The notes: a model not told the origin generated them from the sequence alone. 64,000 nt of DNA from Betaproteobacteria bacterium (GCA_004293675.1 READ01000021.1:1-64000), one strand, 5' to 3'; numbered from the stretch's first letter, positions 15,172 through 23,910 are shown. A program made the numbers and translations.

Positions 15172-17853
15172 CTAAACGCGAGCCTCCAAAAAGTCCTTAG
15201 CAAACCGCTGCAACACCCCACCCGCCTCGTACACCGAAATCTCTTCCGCTGTGTCGAGTCGACAGGTGACGGGCACTTCAACGCGCTCTCCGTTTCTGCG
15301 ACTCACAACCAAGGTGAGCGTCGCGCGCGGCGTGCGTTCGCCGATCACGTCGTAAGTCTCGGTGCCATCGAGCGCCAAGGTTTTTCGATTCACGCCTACT
15401 TTGAATTCAAGCGGCAACACGCCCATACCGACGAGGTTCGTGCGATGAATGCGCTCGAATCCTTCGGCAACAATGACTTCAACACCCGCAAGCCGCACAC
15501 CCTTGGCCGCCCAATCGCGCGACGAGCCTTGGCCATAATCCGCCCCCGCGATGATGATGAGCGGTTGCTTGCGATCCATGTAGGTTTCAATCGCCTCCCA
15601 CATGCGAGTGACTTTGCCTTCGGGTTCGATGCGCGCGAGTGAGCCTTTCTTGATCGCGCCATCGACGACTGCCATTTCGTTGGTCAACGTCGGGTTCGCA
15701 AAGGTCGCACGAAGGGCCGTGAGGTGATCGCCGCGATGTGTTGCGTACGAATTGAAGTCTTCTTCCGGCAGACCCATTTTCGCGAGGTATTCGCCCGCTG
15801 CGCTGTTCGCCATGATCGCGTTTGAAGGCGATAGGTGATCAGTTGTGATGTTGTCGCCAAGGAGCGCGAGCGGACGCAAGTTTTTGAGCGTGCGCGCTCC
15901 GGCCAATGCGCCTTCCCAATAGGGTGGACGACGAATATAGGTGCTCATCTCACGCCAGTCGTAGAGCGGTTTCACGCGCTCGCCGGAGTCTGCGGTGATC
16001 GCAAACATGGGTTCGTAGACTTTGCGGAATTGTTCGGGTTTGACGCTTGCTTTCACGACGGCGTCGATCTCCGCGTCGCTCGGCCAAATGTCTTTCAGAG
16101 TGATCGGGTTTCCAGTTGCATCGACGCCGAGAGCATCCTTTTCAATGTCGAAACGAATAGTGCCTGCGATGGCGTATGCGACGACGAGAGGCGGTGAAGC
16201 GAGGAACGCTTGCTTGGCATACGGATGAATACGTCCATCGAAATTTCGATTGCCCGAAAGCACCGCGGTCGCATACAAATCACGGTCTATGATTTCTTTC
16301 TGGATCGTCGGGTCGAGCGCGCCAGACATGCCGTTGCAGGTTGTGCAGGCAAACGCGACGATGCCGAAGCCGAGCGTTTCTAATTCACCGAGCAAATTGG
16401 CTTCTTGCAAATACAGCTCAACTGTTTTCGATCCGGGGGCAAGGGAGCTTTTCACCCACGGCTTGCGCTTCAAGCCGAGCTTGTTCGCGTTGCGTGCGAG
16501 GAGGGCGGCAGCGATGACGTTACGCGGGTTCGATGTGTTTGTGCACGACGTGATGGCGGCGATGATAACGGCGCCATCGGGCATTAAAGTTCCCTCCCCT
16601 TCAAGGGGAGGGTTAGGGTGGGGATGGGGTTTGTTGGAGTCCGGAGCGAACCCCATCCCCCTCCTAGCCTCCCCCTTGAAGGGGGAGGAACCCGTTTGCG
16701 CTGCTGCGATCCCTTTCGCTGCTAGATCACTCGTCGCCACCCGCGCATGCGGATTCGAAGGCCCCGCCATATTGCGCACGACCGTCGACAAATCAAACGA
16801 CAACACGCGCTCGTACTCCGCCGTCTTCAACGCATCTGCCCAAAGCCCCGTGTGCTTCGCATACGTTTCAACGAGCTTCACCTGCGCATCCTCACGACCT
16901 GTGAGTTTCAAATATTCAATCGTCTGCTGATCGATGAAGAACATCGCCGCAGTCGCGCCGTACTCCGGTGCCATGTTCGAAATCGTCGCGCGATCACCGA
17001 GTGTGAGCGCCGATGCGCCTTCTCCGTAAAACTCCAAATACGCGCCGACGACCTTTTGCTTGCGCAGAAATTCTGTCATCGCCAAAACGACATCAGTTGC
17101 AGTAATTCCAGGCTGCGGTTTGCCGGAAAGTTCAACGCCAACAATGTCGGGAAGCCGCATCCACGAAGCGCGCCCGAGCATGACGTTTTCCGCCTCAAGC
17201 CCGCCCACACCAATCGCAATCACACCCAGCGCGTCAACATGCGGCGTGTGGCTATCCGTACCCACACAAGTGTCAGGATAGGCCACCCCATCGAGTACAC
17301 CGATCACCGGAGACATCCGCTCCAAATTGATCTGGTGCATGATGCCGTTGCCCGGAGGAATCACCTCCATGTTTTTGAACGCACGCTTCGTCCAATCGAT
17401 GAAGTGAAAACGATCTTCGTTGCGGCGATCCTCAATCGCGCGGTTCTTGGCGAATGCATTCGGATCAAAGCCACCGCATTCCACCGCGAGCGAATGATCG
17501 ACGATCAATTGCACCGGCACGACAGGGTTCACCTTCGCCGGATCGCCGCCTTGATCGGCGATTGCATCGCGCAAACCGGCGAGATCAACCAGCGCCGTTT
17601 GTCCAAGAATGTCATGACAAACCACCCGCGCCGGAAACCACGGGAAATCGAGATCGCGTTTGCGCTCGATCAGCTGCGTCAGGTAATCGTTGAGTTGCGC
17701 TGGGTCAGCTTTGCGAACCAAGTTTTCGGCATGTACGCGTGCTGTGTAAGGGAGCTTGTCGTAGGCACCGGTCGCGATGGTGTTGACCGCGGCGCGAGCG
17801 TCGAAGTATTGCAGCGCGGTGTTGGGGAGAGGTTTTTTGAATGAGGCGTTCAT
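15172..17853 (-). CDS. acnD: Fe/S-dependent 2-methylcitrate dehydratase AcnD, with an in-frame repeat insertion
   Basis: 893 residues, longer than expected for AcnD. Family segments are DSHTPHVDALGVIAIGVGG, the first cluster cysteine in AAITSCTNTSNP (about residue 438), the CTTCNGMSG pair, and a C-terminal swivel domain with GDNITTDHLSP and YGQGSSRDWAAKG. Linkage to prpC and prpF marks it as AcnD rather than AcnA. Residues about 388-422 (SSPFKGEARRGMGF to PNPPLEGEGT) are encoded by a family A palindromic repeat inserted in frame just before the cluster loop. Its start codon sits on the edge of the DUF559 element, and its ribosome-binding site GGGGAGGG comes from that element. Confidence 0.95.
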   Translation of the reverse strand: MNASFKKPLPNTALQYFDARAAVNTIATGAYDKLPYTARVHAENLVRKADPAQLNDYLTQLIERKRDLDFPWFPARVVCHDILGQTALVDLAGLRDAIADQGGDPAKVNPVVPVQLIVDHSLAVECGGFDPNAFAKNRAIEDRRNEDRFHFIDWTKRAFKNMEVIPPGNGIMHQINLERMSPVIGVLDGVAYPDTCVGTDSHTPHVDALGVIAIGVGGLEAENVMLGRASWMRLPDIVGVELSGKPQPGITATDVVLAMTEFLRKQKVVGAYLEFYGEGASALTLGDRATISNMAPEYGATAAMFFIDQQTIEYLKLTGREDAQVKLVETYAKHTGLWADALKTAEYERVLSFDLSTVVRNMAGPSNPHARVATSDLAAKGIAAAQTGSSPFKGEARRGMGFAPDSNKPHPHPNPPLEGEGTLMPDGAVIIAAITSCTNTSNPRNVIAAALLARNANKLGLKRKPWVKSSLAPGSKTVELYLQEANLLGELETLGFGIVAFACTTCNGMSGALDPTIQKEIIDRDLYATAVLSGNRNFDGRIHPYAKQAFLASPPLVVAYAIAGTIRFDIEKDALGVDATGNPITLKDIWPSDAEIDAVVKASVKPEQFRKVYEPMFAITADSGERVKPLYDWREMSTYIRRPPYWEGALAGARTLKNLRPLALLGDNITTDHLSPSNAIMANSAAGEYLAKMGLPEEDFNSYATHRGDHLTALRATFANPTLTNEMAVVDGAIKKGSLARIEPEGKVTRMWEAIETYMDRKQPLIIIAGADYGQGSSRDWAAKGVRLAGVEVIVAEGFERIHRTNLVGMGVLPLEFKVGVNRKTLALDGTETYDVIGERTPRATLTLVVSRRNGERVEVPVTCRLDTAEEISVYEAGGVLQRFAKDFLEARV
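16590..16690. repeat. Family A paired repeat inside acnD (outward pair, no gene inside)
   Basis: The palindrome CCCTCCCCTTCAAGGGGAGGG lies at the left, then GTTAGGGTGGGGATGGGGTT, a centre of about 17 bases, AACCCCATCCCCCTCC, and the palindrome CCTCCCCCTTGAAGGGGGAGG at the right. The ends have the same order and orientation as the two ends of the DUF559 cassette at 17852-18348, but the interior gene is absent. It adds about 34 codons to acnD without breaking the frame. Confidence 0.85.
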
Positions 17854-18348
17854 TTAAGTTCCCTCCCCTTCAAGGGGAGGGTTAGGGTGGGGATGGTTTT
17901 CCTTCGCAAGAAGCTTCATCCGCTTTTCAACTTCAAAGTAAATCGTATCCATAACGCCACACAAATTGCCGAACACTTCACTGTTCCAAACACGCAGAAT
18001 TATGAAACCAATTCTTGCTAGTACTTCGTCACGTTTTCTATCATACGCTGCCTGCTGCGAGTGTTGCCCGCCATCGAGTTCAACAATCAACATCGCGTCA
18101 AAAGAGACAAAATCAACGACGTAATTGTCAAGCGCGTGTTGCCTCCTGAACTTCGCGCCGTGGACCTGTCGATTGCGTAACTCAGACCAAAGCCGTTGCT
18201 CAGCGTCCGTGCTGTTGTTTCGTAGCTCTCTTGGACGTCGTTCTTGCAGAACGGTGTGGTTTGTTTGGTTGTGCATTTGGGTTGCTCTTCAACACGAGGA
18301 AAACCATCCCCACCCTAGCCCTCCCCTTGAAGGGGAGGGGACTTAAAT
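17852..18348. mobile_element. 497-bp DUF559 cassette bounded by 52-bp inverted repeats
   Basis: The ends 17852-17903 and 18297-18348 are inverted copies identical at 50 of 52 positions by my alignment. Each runs from ATTTAAGT through the palindrome CCCTCCCCTTGAAGGGGAGGG to GGGGATGGTTTTCCT. A single gene, DUF559, fills the interior. The cassette sits exactly between prpC and acnD, with its left end overlapping the first two bases (in plus orientation) of the acnD start codon region. No clear target-site duplication is seen. Mobility is inferred from structure and from gene-less relatives in the window. Confidence 0.6.
17854..18276 (-). CDS. DUF559 endonuclease-fold protein (Vsr-like)
   Basis: 140 residues. 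The segments STDAEQRLWSELRNRQVHGAKFRRQHALDNYVVDF, LIVELDGGQHS and YDRKRDEVLARIGFIILRVWNSEVFGNL are those of DUF559, a restriction-endonuclease-like fold related to very-short-patch-repair nucleases; the Asp of VVDF and Glu of VELDGGQH fit the metal site. The last residues, HPHPNPPLEGEGT, are encoded by the left inverted repeat. The stop codon directly abuts the acnD ATG (TAAATG). Its own upstream Shine-Dalgarno sequence is weak. Confidence 0.88.
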   Translation of the reverse strand: MHNQTNHTVLQERRPRELRNNSTDAEQRLWSELRNRQVHGAKFRRQHALDNYVVDFVSFDAMLIVELDGGQHSQQAAYDRKRDEVLARIGFIILRVWNSEVFGNLCGVMDTIYFEVEKRMKLLAKENHPHPNPPLEGEGT

Positions 18349-18378
18349 TCCTTCCCATTGAAGCGGAGAGAACAGGGC

Positions 18379-18421
18379 TCCTCCCCCTTCAAGGGGGAGG
18401 CCGGGAGGGGGATGGGGTTCT
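18379..18421. repeat. Additional family A unit between the DUF559 cassette and prpC
   Basis: CTCCTCCCCCTTCAAGGGGGAG followed by a GGGAGGGGGATGGGGTTC end is one more unit, inverted relative to the right end of the DUF559 cassette. A degraded unit (CCTTCCCATTGAAGCGGAG) lies between them. The prpC stop is nine bases away. Confidence 0.8.
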
Positions 18422-18429
18422 TTGGTGAA

Positions 18430-19596
18430 CTACTTCCGATCCCCAATTGGCACAAACGCCTGATCCTCTGGCCCCACATAGTTCGCACTCGGCCGAATAA
18501 TCTTGCCGTCGATACGCTGCTCAATCACGTGCGCGCTCCAGCCGCTGGTGCGCGAAATCACAAACAACGGCGTGAACATCGCAGTCGGCACGCCCATCAT
18601 GTGATAACTCACAGCACTGAACCAATCGAGATTGGGGAACATTTTCTTGATGTCCCACATCACCGTTTCAAGGCGATCGGCGATGTTGTACATCTTCATG
18701 TCGTTTCTCTCTTCGGAGAGCTGCTTCGCGACGCGTTTGATGACGACATTGCGCGGATCGCTGACGGTGTACACCGGATGCCCGAAACCGATTACGACTT
18801 GTTTGGCTTCAACGCGCGCTTTGATATCGGCTTCTGCTTCGTCGGGCGTGTCGTAGCGTTTCTGCACTTCAAACGCGACTTCGTTCGCGCCGCCGTGTTT
18901 CGGTCCGCGTAGCGCGCCGATGCCGCCGCAGATGGCGCTAAACATGTCGCTGCCCGTTCCGGCGACCACGCGCGCAGTAAATGTTGACGCGTTGAACTCA
19001 TGCTCCGCGTACAAAATCAGCGACACATGCATTGCCTTCACCCAGCTCGCGGGCGGCTTCTTGCCGTGCAGCAGATGCAAGAAATGCCCGCCGATCGAGT
19101 CTTCATCTGATTCAACATCGATGCGTTTGCCGTTGTGGCTGAAGTGATACCAATAGAGCATCATCGAGCCGAGCGAGGCCATCAGCTTGTCCGCAATGTC
19201 CTTCGCACCCGGATGATTGTGATCGTCTTTCTCGGGCGACACACAACCGAGCACCGACACCGCGGTGCGCATCACATCCATCGGATGCGCTGACGGCGGC
19301 AATTGCTCCAGCGCCGCTTTCACCGCAGCAGGTACACCGCGTAAGGACCTCAATTTCGTCTTGTAGCCCGCAAGCTCCGCGACCGTCGGCAATTTGCCAT
19401 GCACGAGCAGATACGCGATCTCTTCAAACTCGCACACATCAGCAATGTCCAAAATGTCATAGCCACGATAGGCCAAATCATTGCCCGTGCGCCCGACGGT
19501 GCACAGGGCAGTGTTGCCTGCGGCGGTGCCGCTCAACGCTACGGATTTTTTGGGTTTGAAGGGGGTTGCGGTTGCAGCGGTGTTGTTGTCGCTCAT
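18430..19596 (-). CDS. prpC: 2-methylcitrate synthase PrpC
   Basis: 388 residues of the citrate synthase fold. The N-terminal region [20 protein letters not shown] is the PrpC-type form. The catalytic histidines sit in [11 protein letters not shown] and [14 protein letters not shown], and the aspartate in [14 protein letters not shown]. It condenses propionyl-CoA with oxaloacetate. The gltA gene at 28.6 kb is clearly different, which supports the assignment here. It is separated from prpB by two secreted-protein genes and repeats. Confidence 0.96.
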   Translation of the reverse strand: MSDNNTAATATPFKPKKSVALSGTAAGNTALCTVGRTGNDLAYRGYDILDIADVCEFEEIAYLLVHGKLPTVAELAGYKTKLRSLRGVPAAVKAALEQLPPSAHPMDVMRTAVSVLGCVSPEKDDHNHPGAKDIADKLMASLGSMMLYWYHFSHNGKRIDVESDEDSIGGHFLHLLHGKKPPASWVKAMHVSLILYAEHEFNASTFTARVVAGTGSDMFSAICGGIGALRGPKHGGANEVAFEVQKRYDTPDEAEADIKARVEAKQVVIGFGHPVYTVSDPRNVVIKRVAKQLSEERNDMKMYNIADRLETVMWDIKKMFPNLDWFSAVSYHMMGVPTAMFTPLFVISRTSGWSAHVIEQRIDGKIIRPSANYVGPEDQAFVPIGDRK

Positions 19597-19618
19597 AGCG
19601 TTTGTCTCCTATCGCGTC

Positions 19619-19712
19619 GTTCCCGCGGAGGCGGGAATCTATGTTTGTTTAACTGAACTCTTCGAACTTACTTATCTGTTGCGCCGTCATGGATTCCCGC
19701 CTTCGCGGGAAT
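19619..19712. repeat. dRS3-like repeat pair upstream of prpC
   Basis: The 20-bp units GTTCCC-N8-GGGAAT (19619-19638, one base off) and ATTCCC-N8-GGGAAT (19693-19712) are spaced 54 bases apart in inverted orientation. The unit matches the neisserial dRS3 consensus ATTCCC-N8-GGGAAT. A second pair lies between odhA and odhB. Confidence 0.8.
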
Positions 19713-19807
19713 GACGGTTGGGGTGCCACGTTGGCTGGTTCGTTTGCCCTAGCGTTTGTTGGTGGATGCTGGGTATCGTTCCTCAACTCAGGCTACTTGC
19801 TGCCAAT

Positions 19808-20596
19808 TTAGTTGAACATCGACTCGGCGATACGACTAGTTAACAATTTCGCCATGTCGCGATTCGCTCTTTCGGTGCCCGCATAGATTCGCTTTGCACT
19901 CGCCATTAGATCGGCGTCGCTGCCTTTAACGACTTGAGATTCGTCCAAATTGACCAAGCGCGCATACTTCACTGCGCCGCCAGGGATCAGTGTCGAAAGA
20001 ATTGGTGCGCGAAGCATTTCGACGCCTAACACGAGCGGGCTCGTAATGCCCGGATCTGATGTCGCAACAATTCCTGTGTTCAACGACTTGTTGTCGACGG
20101 AACGCTTTACTGTGAACGTTGCCGCCAGAGTTGGAAAGTACCGGCTTTGATATTCGCCGATTTGACCTACATACCTGACTTCAAGGAGAAGCTGCGACTT
20201 TACCTTTGATGTGTCGAAGATGTATCTGTTGTTGTAGCCATCAAACGAGTGCGGATACTCTGTAGTGACCGCATAGCCCTGTTGTTTCAGGCTTTCTTGC
20301 AGTTCAGCAAGAAACATCGACGGCAACATTAACGGTGGGCCGCCTGCTGTCTCGTAGAATTTTTTTGTTCGCTCATCGTTGGCTCCCTTCGTTGAGCTGA
20401 GACCCAACGCACCTGTACCGCCCAATATCATCATGCTCGTTCCGGTGATGGACGCGGCAGCGGTGTTGTCGCAACAGATTATGGTGATCGATTTAGCTTT
20501 GCGAATTTCGTCTCGCAGCTCGACGGGATTGGTATTGCATCCAGCGATGAGTACAGAGCACAGAATAAGAAGGAACGCGGACGTAATGTGTTTCAT
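19808..20596 (-). CDS. Lipoprotein of unknown function, paralogue of the gene at 20796
   Basis: 262 residues with a lipoprotein signal (MKHITSAFLLILCSVLIAGC; Cys20 lipidated). A double-cysteine motif KSITIICCDNT follows soon after. The rest has beta-rich segments (SQLLLEVRYVGQIG, TLAATFTVKRSVDN) and a C-terminal helix (AKRIYAGTERANRDMAKLLT). The protein at 20796 shares the CCD motif, the spacing and the central strand pattern, so the two are diverged duplicates. No known family is recognised. Confidence 0.75.
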   Translation of the reverse strand: MKHITSAFLLILCSVLIAGCNTNPVELRDEIRKAKSITIICCDNTAAASITGTSMMILGGTGALGLSSTKGANDERTKKFYETAGGPPLMLPSMFLAELQESLKQQGYAVTTEYPHSFDGYNNRYIFDTSKVKSQLLLEVRYVGQIGEYQSRYFPTLAATFTVKRSVDNKSLNTGIVATSDPGITSPLVLGVEMLRAPILSTLIPGGAVKYARLVNLDESQVVKGSDADLMASAKRIYAGTERANRDMAKLLTSRIAESMFN

Positions 20597-20602
20597 AACG
20601 AT

Positions 20603-20647
20603 TTACTTTTTGTTCGCAAACAACTGATCAAAATGCCGCTCAAATGC
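20603..20647 (-). pseudogene. Duplicated fragment of the prpB 3' end
   Basis: Translation on the minus strand gives AFERHFDQLFANKK and then stop, nearly identical to the true prpB C terminus ([14 protein letters not shown]). The bases also match closely. It lies just before the lipoprotein gene, as the real prpB end lies just before its paralogue, so it marks the boundary of a tandem duplication. Confidence 0.8.
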
Positions 20648-20650
20648 CGG

Positions 20651-20739
20651 GTAGGTGGGCACCCCGTGCCCACCAAATTGGCGATTCCGAACGATGGTTG
20701 GGAATGCGGCGCTCGGTGGGCACGGGGTGCCCACCCTAC
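20651..20739. repeat. GGTGGGCAC palindrome pair (family D)
   Basis: Two hairpins, GGTGGGCAC-CCC-GTGCCCACC (20654-20674) and GGTGGGCACGGGGTGCCCACC (from 20715), lie in a spacer of otherwise unremarkable sequence. A second pair is found at 33079-33150 before odhB. It sits between the two paralogous secreted-protein genes. Confidence 0.8.
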
Positions 20740-20795
20740 AACGCTTCGATACACATCTTCCGGTCGGTGGGGGCGTGGTGTCATCACAGCTCATG

Positions 20796-21614
20796 TCACT
20801 GTATCTTGGGTGAAGAAACATACGGTTCGAGTTGCTTGGTCAACTCGGCTGCCATTTGCTCTGCGATGAGCCGCAGCGAGTTCTCCATGAACCCAACATC
20901 ATCTGGCGACTTTGGGTCGAACGTCGCGCGCAATTGGTCGCCAGTAATGGGAATTTGCTTGAATTCCTTACCGGTTGCATGGTTGCCGATACGAGGCAGG
21001 AACGGGGTCAATCGCGGGCGGGTAAAGAAGTTCGGTTCGCCGCGCGTCGCGTTTACCGACGCTAGTGTTCCGCTTGTCACAATACGCTGACTATTCGTTT
21101 CAATCAGACGATAAAAAACGCCGACCGATGGCATAAAGCCGCCCGATGTTTGGGCTACCTCCGTTAGTACACGCAATTCCAGCGCCCATGGCGTATCCCG
21201 GATATGCTCTGTGGCGTCATATTTTTGTTCGAATCCGTTATAGCTCGGCTCCGGCGCGAGTTGGACTTCCAGGTTGCGATCTCTGGCAAGTAACAATTTC
21301 AGTCGCTGGAGGAAAAGGTCTTGTGGCATTTGCCCTTGCACAGTGCCGGTCATTTCGACCGTCTTAGTGGAGGGCAACAGAAGAACTTTGCTGCGCGCCG
21401 CAATTAGCACCAGAGACGCCAAGGCTGCGGCAGCGTCGGCGTCGGTTCGAACAGGAATATTCGCCGAAAAGTCGCAGCACAGGATCGTCATTTTCGCGTT
21501 CGGCGTGCGCTGCCAATCTTTAGAACGCGACGGGGTTGCAATGATCCACGGCAAGAGAGCCACCGCGAGCAGCCGCCAAGGAGTCGAAATCGTCGCCCGC
21601 GCTTTGTGTTGCAT
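20796..21614 (-). CDS. Secreted protein of unknown function, paralogue of the gene at 19808
   Basis: About 272 residues. The ATG at 21614 overlaps the prpB stop (TGATG), so translation is probably coupled to prpB. The N terminus is hydrophobic (LLAVALLPWIIA) and looks like a signal peptide or anchor without a lipobox. AKMTILCCDFSAN carries the same double-cysteine motif as the neighbouring lipoprotein, and SYNGFEQKYD and MPSVGVFYRLIET match its central region. The function is unknown. Confidence 0.72.
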   Translation of the reverse strand: MQHKARATISTPWRLLAVALLPWIIATPSRSKDWQRTPNAKMTILCCDFSANIPVRTDADAAAALASLVLIAARSKVLLLPSTKTVEMTGTVQGQMPQDLFLQRLKLLLARDRNLEVQLAPEPSYNGFEQKYDATEHIRDTPWALELRVLTEVAQTSGGFMPSVGVFYRLIETNSQRIVTSGTLASVNATRGEPNFFTRPRLTPFLPRIGNHATGKEFKQIPITGDQLRATFDPKSPDDVGFMENSLRLIAEQMAAELTKQLEPYVSSPKIQ

Positions 21615-22519
21615 CACTTCTTCGCCGCAAACAACTGATCCAAATGCTGCTCAAACGCGTGATATCCAATCCGGTCGTAGAGTTCGTTCCGGGTTTGCAT
21701 GGTGTCAATCACGTTTTTTTGATGACCGTCGCGGCGGATGCTTTGGTAGACGTTTTCTGCTGCTTTGTTGGCGGCGCGGAACGCGGATAGGGGGTAGAGC
21801 ACGATGGCGCATCCGGCGCTCTTGAGCTCCTCAACGGTGAACAAGGGCGTTTGGCCGAATTCGGTGATGTTGGCGAGCACGGGGACCGGAGCCCCGCTGG
21901 GCGACGCTGATGCCACGGCATCAACGAATTTGCGGTAGGTCGGCAAATCGTAGGCTGCTTCGGCAAAGATGCCATCCGCGCCTGCTTCCACGCACTTCAC
22001 GGCGCGCTCAATTGCGGCATCTACACCGTGCACTTGAATCGCATCCGTGCGCGCGATCAGGAAAAAATTGGGATCGGTTTTGGCGTCGGCGGCGGCTTTC
22101 ACGCGATCGACCATTTCCTCGGTCGTAACGATTTCTTTACCGGGGCGATGGCCGCAGCGTTTCGCGCCGACTTGGTCTTCGATGTGACAGGCCGCTGCGC
22201 CGAATTTGATGAGCGATTTCACGGTGCGCGCGATGTTGAACGCGCTCGGGCCGAAGCCGGTGTCGATGTCGACCAGGAGCGGCGTGTCGCACACATCGGT
22301 GATGCGGCGGATGTCGGTGAGCACGTCGTCGAGATTGTTAATGCCCAAATCTGGCAAACCGAGCGAACCCGCCGCGACGCCGCCACCGGATAAGTAGATC
22401 GCCTTGAACCCCGCGCGTTTGGCGAGCAGCGCGTGGTTGGCGTTGATCGCGCCGATGACTTGCAGGGGCGATTCTGCGGCGAGCGCGGCTCGGAACTGGG
22501 CGCCGGCGGATTGGGTCAT
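21614..22519 (-). CDS. prpB: 2-methylisocitrate lyase PrpB
   Basis: 301 residues. The active-site segment [15 protein letters not shown] with the catalytic cysteine, and the metal-binding [10 protein letters not shown] and HIEDQ segments, are those of methylisocitrate lyases of the isocitrate lyase superfamily. It cleaves 2-methylisocitrate into pyruvate and succinate, the last step of the propionate pathway coded here. It is the first gene of the minus-strand prp cluster. Its 3' end is duplicated 1 kb downstream. Confidence 0.96.
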   Translation of the reverse strand: MTQSAGAQFRAALAAESPLQVIGAINANHALLAKRAGFKAIYLSGGGVAAGSLGLPDLGINNLDDVLTDIRRITDVCDTPLLVDIDTGFGPSAFNIARTVKSLIKFGAAACHIEDQVGAKRCGHRPGKEIVTTEEMVDRVKAAADAKTDPNFFLIARTDAIQVHGVDAAIERAVKCVEAGADGIFAEAAYDLPTYRKFVDAVASASPSGAPVPVLANITEFGQTPLFTVEELKSAGCAIVLYPLSAFRAANKAAENVYQSIRRDGHQKNVIDTMQTRNELYDRIGYHAFEQHLDQLFAAKK

Positions 22520-22536
22520 CAGCTTTTCCTTTTTAT

Positions 22537-22620
22537 GCCTTATTAAATAAGGGCTGCGTCGGATAAATTAAGTATTTAGCTATTTCTATTTTTTTCATTG
22601 AAGCCCTTATTTTGTAGGGC
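22537..22620. repeat. 84-bp paired-hairpin element, copy 2
   Basis: The ends are GCCTTATTAAATAAGGGC (22537-22554) and GCCCTTATTTTGTAGGGC (22603-22620), in inverted orientation with an AT-rich interior. The length is exactly 84 bp, as in the other copies. It lies just upstream of prpB, so it may also carry regulatory sites for the prp cluster. Confidence 0.75.
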
Positions 22621-22655
22621 GTCTATGGGAAAAGTTTGGATTGTTTCCGTAAATT

Positions 22656-22775
22656 CCCTCTCCCGCAGGCGGGAGAGGGTTAGGGTGAGGGTGCGTCGTC
22701 ATGAAGCTCAGCGTAGATGTCTGCTCAGTCCACCGCACCCTCACCCCTGCCCCTCTCCCGCCTGCGGGAGAGGGG
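22656..22775. repeat. GC-rich paired palindromic repeat, family B (mdh-prpB spacer)
   Basis: CCCTCTCCCGC-AG-GCGGGAGAGGG (22656-22679) and CCCCTCTCCCGC-CT-GCGGGAGAGGGG (22750-22775) are perfect hairpins. Inside them lie GTTAGGGTGAGGGTGCG and its approximate inverse CGCACCCTCACCCC. The core layout (CACCCTAACCCTC, palindrome) resembles family A. It lies 15 bases after the mdh stop and may also terminate mdh transcription. Confidence 0.85.
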
Positions 22776-22789
22776 TTCTGCGCTTTTCG

Positions 22790-23773
22790 CTAACCCAGCA
22801 AGTGCGCAATGGCGTCGCGCTCGTCGGTCAATTCCTTGAGCGTTTTGTCCATGCGGGCGCGGCTGGCGGTATCGATCTCTAAGCCAGTTACACGGGTGTA
22901 TTCGCCGCCGGCACAGGTGACGGCCACGCCGTACTGGATGCCTTCAGGAATGCCATAGGTGCCGTCGGACGGAACGCCCATCGTGACCCATTCACCGTTG
23001 GTGCCGAGCACCCAGTCGCGCATGTGATCAATGGCTGCGTTGGCGGCCGATGCGGCGGACGATACGCCGCGCGCTTCGATGATGGCTGCGCCGCGCTTGC
23101 CCACAGTTGGGATGAAGGTGTCGTTGTTCCACGCGTCGTCAACCTTGCCAGCGAGTGCTACGCCGTTGGCGTTGGCGAAACGAATGTCTGGGTACATCGT
23201 GGGTGAATGGTTGCCCCAAACGACCAATTTCTTGATGTCGGCCACTTTCACGCCGGTCTTGGCCGCGAGCTGCGAGAGCGCGCGGTTGTGATCAAGGCGC
23301 AACATCGACGTGAAGTTTTTCGCGGGCAAATCAGGCGCAGATTTTTGCGCGATGTAGGCGTTGGTGTTAGCCGGGTTGCCGACCACCAACACGCGAACAT
23401 TGCGGCTGGCGACAGCGTTCAATGCCTTGCCCTGCGCGGTGAAGATCGCGGCGTTGGCTTGCAGCAAATCAGCGCGCTCCATACCGGGGCCACGTGGACG
23501 TGCGCCCACGAGGATGGCGTAGTCCGTGTCTTTGAACGCGGTCATCGCATCGGAATGGGCTTCCATGCCTGCGAGCAATGGAAACGCGCAATCATCCAAT
23601 TCCATCATTACGCCCTTGAGCGCTTTTTGCGGGCCTTCGACCGGCACTTCTAACAGTTGCAGGATGACCGGCTGATCTTTGCCGAGCATTTCGCCCGAGG
23701 CGATGCGGAATAAAAGTGCGTAGCCGATTTGGCCAGCGGCGCCGGTAACGGCAACACGTACGGGGGCTTTCAT
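22790..23773 (-). CDS. mdh: Malate dehydrogenase
   Basis: 327 residues. The start at 23773 is placed by AAGGAA upstream and by the N terminus [22 protein letters not shown]; the longer frame is not protein-like. The NAD site GAAGQIGY, substrate residues in [15 protein letters not shown] and the catalytic histidine in [13 protein letters not shown] are present, as in the LDH/MDH group of betaproteobacterial enzymes. It oxidises malate to oxaloacetate. It is transcribed away from the GntR-sdh-gltA-odh row, with a clear sigma-70 promoter. Confidence 0.97.
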   Translation of the reverse strand: MKAPVRVAVTGAAGQIGYALLFRIASGEMLGKDQPVILQLLEVPVEGPQKALKGVMMELDDCAFPLLAGMEAHSDAMTAFKDTDYAILVGARPRGPGMERADLLQANAAIFTAQGKALNAVASRNVRVLVVGNPANTNAYIAQKSAPDLPAKNFTSMLRLDHNRALSQLAAKTGVKVADIKKLVVWGNHSPTMYPDIRFANANGVALAGKVDDAWNNDTFIPTVGKRGAAIIEARGVSSAASAANAAIDHMRDWVLGTNGEWVTMGVPSDGTYGIPEGIQYGVAVTCAGGEYTRVTGLEIDTASRARMDKTLKELTDERDAIAHLLG

Positions 23774-23881
23774 TGCGATGTTTCCTTTTGTAGTTTTCAG
23801 GAGGGTTGAAGTTAGCCCTCGATTTTCCAACTTTTCGCGTTTAACGGTCGGAGTGTTTGCCGAGCCGATTTGTTGCACTGC

Positions 23882-23910
23882 ATTATTCAAAGTTTTATTC
23901 CGTTCGTCAA
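23882..23910 (-). promoter_or_regulatory. Sigma-70 promoter of mdh
   Basis: On the minus strand TTGACG (23910-23905) and AATAAT (23887-23882) are separated by 17 bp, close to consensus, giving a leader of roughly 100 bases to the mdh ATG. The 30-bp palindrome ends three bases upstream of the -35 box. Confidence 0.65.

Noticed and set aside
16747-17844. A 365-codon plus-strand frame opposite acnD
   Set aside because: It mirrors the codon pattern of acnD on the opposite strand, is rich in Arg and His, and has no ribosome-binding site or family motif. It is a shadow of the real gene.
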